64,000 nt of DNA from Streptomyces sp. ISL-12 (GTDB lineage: Bacteria; Actinomycetota; Actinomycetes; Streptomycetales; Streptomycetaceae): the NCBI RefSeq assembly GCF_018614415.1, contig NZ_JAGGOO010000011.1, positions 38,736-102,735 of the forward strand, in the 5' to 3' direction. Shown one piece after another: positions 9,533 through 17,116 of the stretch (positions are counted from its first letter, which is position 1; the number at the start of each line of letters is the position of its first letter). The translations under genes were made by a program, and so were the position numbers. The notes below the pieces were generated by a model that was not told the origin of the DNA, did not search any database, and saw only the letters and a program-made list of their open reading frames with translations.

Positions 9533-10582
9533 ATGGAGCGTGTACGTGATGTCACTGAGCTGCCGAAGGCCCATCTGCACCTGCACTTCACCGGTTCGAT
9601 GCGGCCCGCCACCCTGCTGGAACTCGCCGACAAGCACGGTGTCCGGCTGCCCGACGCCCTGACCGACGCGCTGTCCGGCGGCCATTCGCCGAAGCTGCGG
9701 GCGACGGACGAACGCGGCTGGTTCCGCTTCCAGCGGCTCTACGACGCCGCCCGCTCGTGCCTCAGAGAGCCCGAGGACATCCAGCGGCTGGTGCGGGAGG
9801 CCGCCGAGGAGGACCTCAGGGACGGCTCGGGCTGGCTGGAGATCCAGGTCGACCCGACCTCGTACGCGCCGCGCCTGGGCGGGCTGATCCCGGCGCTGGA
9901 GATCATCCTGGACGCGGTGGACACGACCGTGCGGGAGACCGGGCTCGGGATGCGGGTGCTGGTGGCCGCCAACCGCATGAAGCACCCGCTGGACGCCCGT
10001 ACGCTGGCCCGCCTCGCGGTGCGCTACGCCGACCGCGGCGTGGTCGGCTTCGGGCTCTCCAACGACGAGCGGCGCGGCATGGCCCGGGACTTCGACCGGG
10101 CCTTCGCCATCGCCCGGGACGGTGGGCTGCTCTCCGCGCCGCACGGCGGCGAGCTGACCGGCCCGGCCTCGGTGCGGGACTGCCTGGACGACCTGGCGGC
10201 CGACCGGATCGGGCACGGCGTCCGGGCGGCGGAGGACCCCCGGCTGCTGAAGCGGCTGGCCGACCGGCAGATCACCTGCGAGGTCTGCCCGGCGTCCAAC
10301 GTGGCCCTGGGCGTCTACGAGAAGCCGCAGGACGTCCCGCTGCGCACGCTGTTCGACGCGGGGGTGCCGCTGGCGCTGGGCGCGGACGACCCGCTGCTGT
10401 TCGGCTCCCGGCTGGCCGCGCAGTACGAGATCGCGCGCCGGTACCACGGCTTCACCGACGCCGAACTGGCCGAACTGGCCCGGCAGTCGGTGCGCGGCTC
10501 GGCCGCCCCCGAGGACATCAAGGCGAAGCTGCTGTCGGGCGTCGACGCCTGGATCGGAGCGGTGCCTCCCGGCGAGGATTGA
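9533..10582 (+). CDS. Adenosine deaminase family protein
   Basis: A 349-residue metal-dependent deaminase expected to convert adenosine to inosine or act on a related purine. The metal and catalytic motifs are in order: AHLHLHFTGSM, SAPHGGELTG (catalytic Glu region), ADRIGHGVRA, CPASNVALGVY and LGADDPLLFGS. The start at 9533 gives MERVRDVTELPKAHLHLH. Its length matches the family. Upstream is the terminator of the aminotransferase; the next gene follows by 37 bases and may be cotranscribed. Confidence 0.93.
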   Translation: MERVRDVTELPKAHLHLHFTGSMRPATLLELADKHGVRLPDALTDALSGGHSPKLRATDERGWFRFQRLYDAARSCLREPEDIQRLVREAAEEDLRDGSGWLEIQVDPTSYAPRLGGLIPALEIILDAVDTTVRETGLGMRVLVAANRMKHPLDARTLARLAVRYADRGVVGFGLSNDERRGMARDFDRAFAIARDGGLLSAPHGGELTGPASVRDCLDDLAADRIGHGVRAAEDPRLLKRLADRQITCEVCPASNVALGVYEKPQDVPLRTLFDAGVPLALGADDPLLFGSRLAAQYEIARRYHGFTDAELAELARQSVRGSAAPEDIKAKLLSGVDAWIGAVPPGED

Positions 10583-10619
10583 CGGACGGCAGTCGGGTGT
10601 CGAGCAGGGGAGGTACGCC

Positions 10620-11252
10620 ATGCGGCTGACGGTTGTCGGAGCCACCGGCGGTGTGGGCCGGGAAATCGTCCGGCAGGCGCTGGACGCCGGGCACCGGGTC
10701 ACGGCGGTGGTACGGGACCCTGCCCGGCTGCCGGTGACCGGTGAGCGGCTGGAGGTGTTCCGGGCGGAGCTGTCCGATGCCGGGCGGCTGCGGCCCGCGG
10801 TCGCCGGACGGGACGCGGTGCTGTCCGGGCTCGGCGCCCGCACGTGGAAGGAGGCCGGCGTCACGAGCCGGCTGACCCGTACGGTGCTGGCGGCCATGGC
10901 GGCGGAGGAGGTACGGCGTCTGGTGGTGGTGAGCGCCTCGCCGCTCGGCCCGGCGGCGGACGCGGACGGCCTCGTGGACCGCGCACTGCGCGCCCTGCTC
11001 TGGAAGGGCCTGGGGGACGTCTACGGCGACCTGCGCCGGATGGAGTCCGACCTGGCCGCCGGCACCGCCGACTGGACGGTCGTACGGCCGCCGCGGCTCT
11101 TGGACGAGCCGGGCACCGGCCGGTACCGGAAGGTGGTCGGCGGCAACCCGGCCAAGGGCCGCTCCCTGGCCCGCGCGGACGTGGCCCACGCGATGCTGGC
11201 GTCCGTCGCGGACCCGGCGACGGTACGGCAGGCGGTCGGGATCGCCTGCTGA
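10620..11252 (+). CDS. NAD(P)-binding Rossmann oxidoreductase
   Basis: A 210-residue atypical short-chain dehydrogenase (NmrA/SDR a5-like). It opens with the dinucleotide-binding motif VVGATGGVGREIVRQAL. The segment LTVVGAT... RLVVVSASPLGPA matches the NAD(P)-binding domain_10 proteins. No complete YxxxK active site is obvious, so a catalytic role is uncertain. Substrate unknown. Confidence 0.82.
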   Translation: MRLTVVGATGGVGREIVRQALDAGHRVTAVVRDPARLPVTGERLEVFRAELSDAGRLRPAVAGRDAVLSGLGARTWKEAGVTSRLTRTVLAAMAAEEVRRLVVVSASPLGPAADADGLVDRALRALLWKGLGDVYGDLRRMESDLAAGTADWTVVRPPRLLDEPGTGRYRKVVGGNPAKGRSLARADVAHAMLASVADPATVRQAVGIAC

Positions 11253-11269
11253 GACCGGTCCGGTACGGG

Positions 11270-12325
11270 TCAGAGACTGACGCCGACGGTCACCGGTTCG
11301 TTGACGAGGGTGACCCCGAAGGCGTCCCGGACACCGGCGACGACCTCGCGGGCCAGGGCGAGCAGGTCCTCCGTGGTGGCCGCGCCCCGGTTGGTGAGGG
11401 CGAGGGTGTGCTTGGTGGAGATTCGCGCGGGTCCGGTGCCGTAGCCCTTGGTGAAGCCCGCCTTGTCGATCAGCCAGGCGGCGGAGGTCTTGGTGCGCCC
11501 TTCCCCCGCCGGGTAGGCGGGCGGCTCCACGCCGTCGCCGAGCCGTGCCCGCACGCGCGCGTGGAAGGCGGCGAACTCCTCGTCGGTGAGGATCGGGTTG
11601 GTGAAGAACGACCCGGCCGACCAGGTGTCGTGGTCCTCGGGGTCGAGGACCATGCCCTTGCCCGCGCGCAGCTTCAGCACGGTCTCCCGGGCGGCCTCCA
11701 GGGGGACGCGGTCGCCAGGCTCGACGCCGAGGGCGCGGGCGGTCTCGGCGTACTTGACCGGCCCGGAGAGCCCGTCGGCGTCCTCCAGGGCGAAGCGGAC
11801 GCGCAGGACGACGTAACGGTCGGGTTCGGCCTTGAAGCGGCTGTGGCGGTAGGAGAACGCGCACTGCTCCGCCGTGAGGGTGACCGTCTCCCCGGTGGTG
11901 CGGTCGTAGGCGACGACCTCGGTGATGGTCGAGGCGACCTCCTGGCCGTACGCCCCCACGTTCTGGATGGGGGTCGCGCCGGCCGAGCCGGGGATGCCCG
12001 CCAGGCATTCGACGCCCGCGAGCCCCGCCTCGACCGTGCGGGCGACGGCGTCGGTCCAGACCTCGCCGGCGGCCAGCTCCAGACGGGTGCCGTCGAGGGC
12101 GAAGCCCTTGGTGGCGACGACGAGCGCGGTGCCGTCGAAGCCCTTGTCGCCGATGACCAGGTTGGAGCCGCCGCCGATCACCAGCAGGGGCGTGCCGGTG
12201 TCGTCGGCCTCGCGGACGGCGGCGATCACCTCGGCGTCGGTCGTGGCGGTGACCAGCCGGGTCGCGGGGCCGCCCAGCCGGAAGGTGGTCAGCGGGGCGA
12301 GGGGGGCGTCGTGGAGTTCCTGCAC
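11270..12325 (-). CDS. murB: UDP-N-acetylenolpyruvoylglucosamine reductase
   Basis: A 351-residue flavoenzyme that reduces UDP-GlcNAc-enolpyruvate to UDP-MurNAc using NADPH, the second committed step of peptidoglycan synthesis in the cytoplasm. FAD-binding motifs (TFRLGGPATRL, VIGGGSNLVIGD, GIPGSAGATPIQNVGAYGQE) and the catalytic Ser region SAGSFFTNPILTDEEF are visible, along with the tail KHTLALTNRGAATTEDL. I place the start at a GTG (12323-12325) giving VQELHDAPLAPLTTF. It converges with the preceding oxidoreductase gene. Confidence 0.97.
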   Translation of the reverse strand: MQELHDAPLAPLTTFRLGGPATRLVTATTDAEVIAAVREADDTGTPLLVIGGGSNLVIGDKGFDGTALVVATKGFALDGTRLELAAGEVWTDAVARTVEAGLAGVECLAGIPGSAGATPIQNVGAYGQEVASTITEVVAYDRTTGETVTLTAEQCAFSYRHSRFKAEPDRYVVLRVRFALEDADGLSGPVKYAETARALGVEPGDRVPLEAARETVLKLRAGKGMVLDPEDHDTWSAGSFFTNPILTDEEFAAFHARVRARLGDGVEPPAYPAGEGRTKTSAAWLIDKAGFTKGYGTGPARISTKHTLALTNRGAATTEDLLALAREVVAGVRDAFGVTLVNEPVTVGVSL

Positions 12326-12435
12326 GCGCCCAAGACTACGAGACGGCACCGACAGCGCGGCGGGCGAGGAACGGGCGGGGCGTTCCTCGCCCGTTCCTCG
12401 CCCGCACGCGCGTGTGCGGGGTGGTTCGCGCGGGT

Positions 12436-12819
12436 TCATTCAAGGCGCTTGAGCGCCTCGTCCCAGTCCACCGGGAGGCTGTCGACGCTCGTCGTCCAGG
12501 TGACGAACTTGGCGTCCCTCATCTGCGCGGCCAGACCGTCGGCCGTCGGCCCGTGGGCGCCCGAGCGGGCGAACGCCTTGAGGGCCTGGGGCGACTCCCA
12601 GGCGGACAGGGTCCAGTAGGTCCGCCGGAAGGGCCGCGCTTTCAGGGTGGCGCCGTACGCGCCGGGCGCCCGGCTCACCTGCCGCCACACCCCGGGGGTC
12701 CGGACGAGGAAGCGGAGCGCTCCCCACAGGGTGCGGGTCTCGAAGCGGGAGGCGAAGACGTGGACGTCGGCGGCGGCGCGCGGCGGGGGGTTCGGCGTGA
12801 TCCAGGGAAGGGTGGGCAT
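12436..12819 (-). CDS. DUF3291-type monooxygenase-like protein
   Basis: A 127-residue protein with the dimeric alpha-beta barrel pattern: start MPTLPWITPNPPPRAAADVH, then SRFETRTLWGALRFLVRT, RTYWTLSAWESPQALKAFA and a final DSLPVDWDEALKRL. It resembles DUF3291 and small antibiotic-biosynthesis-monooxygenase-like proteins. It is 58 bases from the MFS exporter gene and in the same direction, so it may be the last gene of that TetR-controlled unit. Substrate unknown. Confidence 0.75.
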   Translation of the reverse strand: MPTLPWITPNPPPRAAADVHVFASRFETRTLWGALRFLVRTPGVWRQVSRAPGAYGATLKARPFRRTYWTLSAWESPQALKAFARSGAHGPTADGLAAQMRDAKFVTWTTSVDSLPVDWDEALKRLE

Positions 12820-12877
12820 GACGGGCTCCTTTCGGTGCTGCGGGTCCGGGGGTCAGCTCGGTGCCGCGGTCCGGGGG

Positions 12878-14665
12878 TCAGCGGGAGACAGCTTCGGCGG
12901 CCGGTGCGGGCGACGGCCCGGTCCCGGCCTCGGTCTCGGCGACCGGTGCGGGCAACGGCCCGCTCCCGGCCTCGGTCTCGGCGACCTGTGCGGGCGACGG
13001 CCCGGTCCCGGCCTCGGCTTCGGCGACCGGTGCGGGCAACGGCCCGCTCCCGGCCTCGGCTTCGGCTACCGGTGCGGGCAACGGCCCGCTCCCGGCCTCG
13101 GCTTCGGCGACCGGTGCGGGCAACGGCCCGCTCCCGGCCTCGGCTTCGGCGACCGGTGCGGGCAACGGCCCGCTCCCGGCCTCGGCTTCGGCGACCGGTG
13201 CGGGCGACGGCCCGCTCCCGGCGTCGGTCTCGGCGGCCGGTGCGGGCGCCCGTCCGGCACCTTCGTCGGCCGGGGCCGCGGGACCGGACCCGCGGCGTGC
13301 CGGGATCAGCAGCGCCGCCACTCCGGCGACCGCGACCGCCGCGGCTCCGGTGACCAGCGCGGGCCGCAGGCCGTCGACGAAGGTCAGCGCGGTCTCGTAG
13401 CCGCCCTGGGCGGAGAAGATCGAGCCCATCACGGCGACGCCGAGCGCCCCGCCCACCTCGCGCAGGGCGTTGTTCGCGCCGGAGGCGATGCCCTGTTCGT
13501 GGGTACGGACGCTGGACATCACCAGGTGCGAGGCGGGGGCGAAGAACAGGGCCATGCCGACGCCGCTGATGACCAGGCCGGGCAGCTGGACGGCGTAGGA
13601 CGCGTCCGTGGTGATCACGAGGGCCAGCTGGCCGAGCCCGGCGGCCTGGAGGAAGAGGCCCGTGGCGACGACCGGTCGGCCGCCGAAGCGGTCGGCCAGG
13701 AGGCCGGCGACGGGCGCGACGAGCATCGGCATGCCGGTCCAGGGCAGCATGCGCAGCCCCGCCTCGGTGGGCGAGTAGCCGAGCACGCCCTGGAGGTACT
13801 GGCTGAGCAGGAAGACCGAGCCGAACACGCCGAGGAACATCAGCAGACTCGCCGCGTTGATCCCGGCGAAGGCCCGGGAGCGGAACAGCCGCATCGGGAG
13901 CACGGGGTTCTTCGCGTGGATGCCGTGGCGGACGAACCCGGCGAGCAGCGCGGCCCCGCCGAACAGGGACAGCAGGACCACGGTGTCGGTCCAGCCGTCG
14001 GCGGGTCCGCGCACCAGGCCGTACACGATCCCGAACAGACCGCCGCTCGCGAGCAGGGTGCCGGGTATGTCGAGCCGGCCGCCGGTGCCGTGGGACTCGG
14101 CGAGCCGCAGGCGGGCGAGGGGCAGCAGGGCGATGCCCAGGGGCACGTTCAGCCAGAAGATCCACTGCCAGGAGATGTGCTCCGTCAGCGCGCCGCCGAT
14201 CAGCGGCCCGGAGGCCACCGCGAGTCCGTTGACCGCGCCCCAGATGCCGTACGCCATGCCGCGCCTGGCGGCGGGTACCGCGGCCGTCAACAGGGTGAGC
14301 GTCAGCGGCATCATGATCGCCGCGCCGACGCCCTGGACCGCGCGGGCCGCGATGAGGCCGCCGATGCCGGGCGCCAGGGCCGCGCCGGCGGAGGCCGCCG
14401 TGAAGACGGCCGTGCCGACGAGGAAGAGCCTGCGGCGGCCGAAGCGGTCGCCGAGGGCCGCGCCGGTCATCAGGAGGCAGGCGAAGGTGAGCGTGTAGGC
14501 GCTCACCGTCCATTCGAGGTCGTGGAGTGCCCCGCCGAGGTCCTCCCGGATGGCGGGCAGGGCGGTGGTGACGACGAGGTTGTCCAGGGCGGCCATGAAC
14601 CCGGCCACGCTGGTGATGACGAGTGCCCAGGCCGCTCCTCCGCGGCGCGGGGTCTGCTGTGACAT
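12878..14665 (-). CDS. MFS multidrug exporter (DHA2/EmrB type) with repeated C-terminal tail
   Basis: A 595-residue drug:H+ antiporter-like permease with about 14 membrane helices. The N-terminal motif LDNLVVTTALPAIREDLGG, the loop GDRFGRRRLF and the motif-C region GLAVASGPLIGGAL identify the DHA2 family. After helix 14 (about residue 460) the protein continues for about 130 residues of Ala/Pro/Gly/Glu-rich 14-residue repeats (AEAEAGSGPLPAPV). The start ATG at 14665 follows GGGGGAG. It lies next to a TetR gene, with a palindromic operator between them. Confidence 0.93.
   Translation of the reverse strand: MSQQTPRRGGAAWALVITSVAGFMAALDNLVVTTALPAIREDLGGALHDLEWTVSAYTLTFACLLMTGAALGDRFGRRRLFLVGTAVFTAASAGAALAPGIGGLIAARAVQGVGAAIMMPLTLTLLTAAVPAARRGMAYGIWGAVNGLAVASGPLIGGALTEHISWQWIFWLNVPLGIALLPLARLRLAESHGTGGRLDIPGTLLASGGLFGIVYGLVRGPADGWTDTVVLLSLFGGAALLAGFVRHGIHAKNPVLPMRLFRSRAFAGINAASLLMFLGVFGSVFLLSQYLQGVLGYSPTEAGLRMLPWTGMPMLVAPVAGLLADRFGGRPVVATGLFLQAAGLGQLALVITTDASYAVQLPGLVISGVGMALFFAPASHLVMSSVRTHEQGIASGANNALREVGGALGVAVMGSIFSAQGGYETALTFVDGLRPALVTGAAAVAVAGVAALLIPARRGSGPAAPADEGAGRAPAPAAETDAGSGPSPAPVAEAEAGSGPLPAPVAEAEAGSGPLPAPVAEAEAGSGPLPAPVAEAEAGSGPLPAPVAEAEAGTGPSPAQVAETEAGSGPLPAPVAETEAGTGPSPAPAAEAVSR
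12891..13262 (-). repeat. 42-bp tandem repeats coding the MFS C-terminal tail
   Basis: Eight full copies plus a partial ninth of a 42-bp unit (12891-13226 full, partial to about 13262), in frame, each giving 14 residues. Copies differ mainly at a few positions (AAC/GAC, GCG/GCT, TCC/CTC). This is a coding minisatellite and prone to copy-number change. Confidence 0.9.
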
Positions 14666-14696
14666 GACTCCCCCAGAGGTTGTCACTGACTCTTTG

Positions 14697-14716
14697 GTTA
14701 GTAATTGATGACTAAC
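14697..14716. promoter_or_regulatory. TetR operator candidate, upstream of the MFS gene
   Basis: Inverted repeat GTTAGT-(8 bases)-ACTAAC, 31 bases before the MFS start. The identical arms and spacing recur upstream of the TetR gene, so a single repressor probably controls both. Confidence 0.75.
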
Positions 14717-14757
14717 TTTCCTGGCCAAAAGAAAAGGGCGCGAAGCCCTTCCCCGGC

Positions 14758-15327
14758 TCACACCCCGCCCCGCCCCGCGGACTCGTCCGGCCCGTACACG
14801 CCTTCCCAGACCCGGTGTCCGGGCGGGAACCCCATCGCCACCAGGGAGTTGATGAGCATGCCCTTCGCCATGAAGTCACCCGTGTCGGTGATGTCACCGC
14901 CGAGCCGCAGGTTGACCGTGTCCCACAGCCGCATCCAGCCGGCCCGCACGACCTCACCGAACTCATGGTCGCCCGCCTGCTCGGCGGCGCCCACGGTGAG
15001 GTACATCTGCATCTGCATCAGCAGCCGTTCGGGCCGCTCCATGATGACCTCGGAGTAGGCGTGCCCCATGGCGCGCAAGGCCTCTTCGCCCGTCAGCCCC
15101 TGGCCCGCCTCCTCGAAGGTACGGATGGTCTCCTCGATGCACCGCTCGGCGGCGGCGAGGAAGATCGCCTGCTTGCCGGGGAAGAGCCGGAAGAGATACG
15201 GCTGCGAGACACCGACCCGCTTGGCGATCGTCTCGGTCGACGTGCCGTAGTAGCCGCCACGGGCGAACTCGGACATCGCCGCACGGACGATACTCTCGCG
15301 CCGCTCCTCCGCACTCATCCTGACCAT
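14758..15327 (-). CDS. TetR family repressor
   Basis: A 189-residue TetR-type regulator. The N-terminal HTH (RRESIVRAAMSEFARGGYYG then TSTETIAKRVGVSQPYLFRL) is clear, followed by the ligand-binding helices (residues about 55-189). It lies upstream of the MFS exporter in the same direction; both promoters carry a GTTAGT-8-ACTAAC palindrome. It likely senses an exported compound and derepresses the pump. Confidence 0.93.
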   Translation of the reverse strand: MVRMSAEERRESIVRAAMSEFARGGYYGTSTETIAKRVGVSQPYLFRLFPGKQAIFLAAAERCIEETIRTFEEAGQGLTGEEALRAMGHAYSEVIMERPERLLMQMQMYLTVGAAEQAGDHEFGEVVRAGWMRLWDTVNLRLGGDITDTGDFMAKGMLINSLVAMGFPPGHRVWEGVYGPDESAGRGGV

Positions 15328-15335
15328 GAAGCCAG

Positions 15336-15355
15336 GTTAGTACTCAATCACTAAC
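15336..15355. promoter_or_regulatory. TetR operator candidate, tetR autoregulatory site
   Basis: GTTAGT-ACTCAATC-ACTAAC, 8 bases before the TetR start, with arms identical to the site at 14697-14716. Confidence 0.75.
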
Positions 15356-15376
15356 TACAGCAAGCCGTACGGACGG

Positions 15377-15410
15377 GTAAGGGGCGTCCTCATGGGAGAC
15401 CGCCCCTTAC
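15377..15410 (-). terminator. Terminator after the MaoC pair
   Basis: Perfect arms GTAAGGGGCG / CGCCCCTTAC with a 14-base loop, 20 bases beyond the stop of the MaoC gene at 15430. Confidence 0.75.
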
Positions 15411-15429
15411 TTGTCCTGCTCCCTGGGCC

Positions 15430-15858
15430 TCAGCCCAGCCGCACGACCGCCCGGGACATCCCCAGCACCTTCTGGCCGGCGCTGGTCGCCGTGAGATCCA
15501 CGCGGACGGTGTTGTCGTCGAGCTTGGCGGCGACCTTGGCGCTGACCTCGACCGTGGCGCCCCGGCCGTCGTCCGGGACGACGACCGGCTTGGTGAAGCG
15601 GACGCCGTACTCGACGACCGCGCCCGGGTCGCCGGTCCAGTCGGTGACCACCCGGATCGCCTCGGCCATGGTGAACATGCCGTGCGCGATGACGTCCGGC
15701 AGGCCGACCTCCTTGGCGAACCGCTCGTTCCAGTGGATCGGGTTGAAGTCCCCGGACGCGCCCGCGTACCGGACGAGGGTGTCGCGGGTCACGGGGAAGG
15801 ACTGCGCCGGCAGTTCGGTGCCGACCTCGACGTCGTCGTACGCGATCTTCGCCGTCAT
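15430..15858 (-). CDS. MaoC family dehydratase (HadB-like)
   Basis: A 142-residue hotdog-fold protein with the hydratase-2 catalytic region GDFNPIHWNERFAKEVGLPD (Asp and His) and AHGMFTMAEAIRVV. It pairs with the gene 8 bases upstream. Such pairs form heterodimeric (3R)-hydroxyacyl dehydratases like mycobacterial HadAB, and lie beside rpmG throughout actinobacteria. This subunit carries the catalytic motif. Confidence 0.9.
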   Translation of the reverse strand: MTAKIAYDDVEVGTELPAQSFPVTRDTLVRYAGASGDFNPIHWNERFAKEVGLPDVIAHGMFTMAEAIRVVTDWTGDPGAVVEYGVRFTKPVVVPDDGRGATVEVSAKVAAKLDDNTVRVDLTATSAGQKVLGMSRAVVRLG

Positions 15859-15865
15859 CGGATGC

Positions 15866-16318
15866 TCACACCTCCTCGGCCGCGCGGGCGACCAGCTTCG
15901 TCCAGGCGGTCACGACGTGCTCGCCGGCCTCGTCGTGGACCTCACCGCGGATGTCCAGGATGTCGTTGCCCGCGAGGGACTTGACCGACTCGATGGTCGA
16001 GGTGACGGTGAGCCGGTCGCCGGCCCGCACGGGGCGGACGTAGGCGAACTTCTGGTCCCCGTGCACCACCCGGCTGTAGTCGAGCCCGAGCTGCGGGTCC
16101 TGGATGACCTCTCCGGCGGCCCGGAAGGTGATGGAGAACACGAAGGTCGGCGGCGCGATCACATCGGGGTGGCCGAGCGCCTTGGCGGCTTCGGGGTCGG
16201 TGTACGCCGGGCTCGTGTCCCCCACCGCCTCCGCGAACTCACGGATCTTCTCCCGGCCCACCTCGTAGGGCGCGGTGGGCGGATAGGTCCGCCCCACGAA
16301 GGACTGGTCGAGCGCCAT
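15866..16318 (-). CDS. MaoC-like dehydratase N-terminal-domain protein (HadA/HadC-like)
   Basis: A 150-residue hotdog protein (start MALDQSFVGRTYPPTAPYEV), with FAEAVGDTSPAYTDPEAAKA, APPTFVFSITFRAAG and LDYSRVVHGDQKFAYVRPV. It has the non-catalytic hotdog profile (FAS1-DH type) and is the partner of the downstream HadB-like subunit in a fatty-acid-type dehydratase. The short 7-base gap implies cotranslation. Confidence 0.9.
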   Translation of the reverse strand: MALDQSFVGRTYPPTAPYEVGREKIREFAEAVGDTSPAYTDPEAAKALGHPDVIAPPTFVFSITFRAAGEVIQDPQLGLDYSRVVHGDQKFAYVRPVRAGDRLTVTSTIESVKSLAGNDILDIRGEVHDEAGEHVVTAWTKLVARAAEEV

Positions 16319-16385
16319 GGGCTCGGTACCTCCTGCTGCTCTCTGCGGTTGCCGCTGCGGCGTCCGCCACCTGGACCGGAACGAC

Positions 16386-16420
16386 GCGAGGCCGCCCCCA
16401 GACCTCGGGGACGGCCTCGC
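16386..16420 (-). terminator. Terminator after rpmG
   Basis: Arms GCGAGGCCG / CGGCCTCGC with a 17-base loop, just beyond the rpmG stop at 16435. Confidence 0.7.
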
Positions 16421-16434
16421 GTACGAGCCTGAAA

Positions 16435-16599
16435 TTATCGCGTTTCGCGGTGCGCGGTGTGCGCGTTGCAACGCGGGCAGTGCTTCTTCATCTCCAGTCG
16501 GTCCGGGTTGTTACGCCGGTTCTTCTTGGTGATGTAGTTCCGCTCCTTGCACTCCACGCAGGCCAGCGTGATCTTCGGGCGGACGTCGGTGGCAGCCAC
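16435..16599 (-). CDS. rpmG: Ribosomal protein L33
   Basis: A 54-residue L33 with both CxxC zinc pairs ([10 protein letters not shown] and [16 protein letters not shown]), so it is the zinc-binding C+ form. The start is a GTG (16597-16599) following AAGGAG. Too short for typical ORF thresholds but unambiguous. Confidence 0.97.
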   Translation of the reverse strand: MAATDVRPKITLACVECKERNYITKKNRRNNPDRLEMKKHCPRCNAHTAHRETR

Positions 16600-16689
16600 G
16601 TGAGTGCTCCTTGACGAACGGATGGGACTGGACTAACGCATAGAAGAGTAGCCGATCGAAGGACCGACCCCGCAATCGGCTACTTAGAG

Positions 16690-16762
16690 TAGCGGTGACC
16701 GGACTTGAACCGGTGACACAGCGATTATGAGCCGCTTGCTCTACCGACTGAGCTACACCGCT
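16690..16762 (-). tRNA. tRNA-Met (CAT anticodon, elongator)
   Basis: A 73-base cloverleaf with acceptor AGCGGTG / CACCGCT, anticodon loop CTCATAA and T-loop GTTCAAGTC. Confidence 0.95.
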
Positions 16763-16808
16763 GCGATGCGATCGGGCCCCGCCTGACGGCGGGAACCTCT
16801 CACACCAG

Positions 16809-16881
16809 AGCCCCAAAACGGAATCGAACCGTTGACCTTCTCCTTACCATGGAGACGCTCTGCCGACTGAGCTATTGGGGC
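16809..16881 (-). tRNA. tRNA-Thr (GGT anticodon)
   Basis: A 73-base cloverleaf with acceptor GCCCCAA / TTGGGGC, anticodon stem TCTCC / GGAGA around loop ATGGTAA, and T-loop GTTCGATTC. It lies 46 bases upstream of tRNA-Met on the same strand. Confidence 0.95.
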
Positions 16882-17116
16882 GAGCGATGAAGACATTACA
16901 CGGTCGGCAGCCGTTCGCCCAAATCCGTTTCGCGGCTCCTGCCCCGACCCGTCGCCCGCCCGTCCGGGCACGTCCGAGGGGCGCCCGACGGGGGCCGACC
17001 ACACCGGTATGACTATTGCGCTCCTCCGCGTCGCGGACGGGCCACCGTCCTAGGCTCGACTCACTCTGCGTGATCATGCGTCCCCCACTGCGCAGCCCCG
17101 AGCCCAGAGGAGCGCG

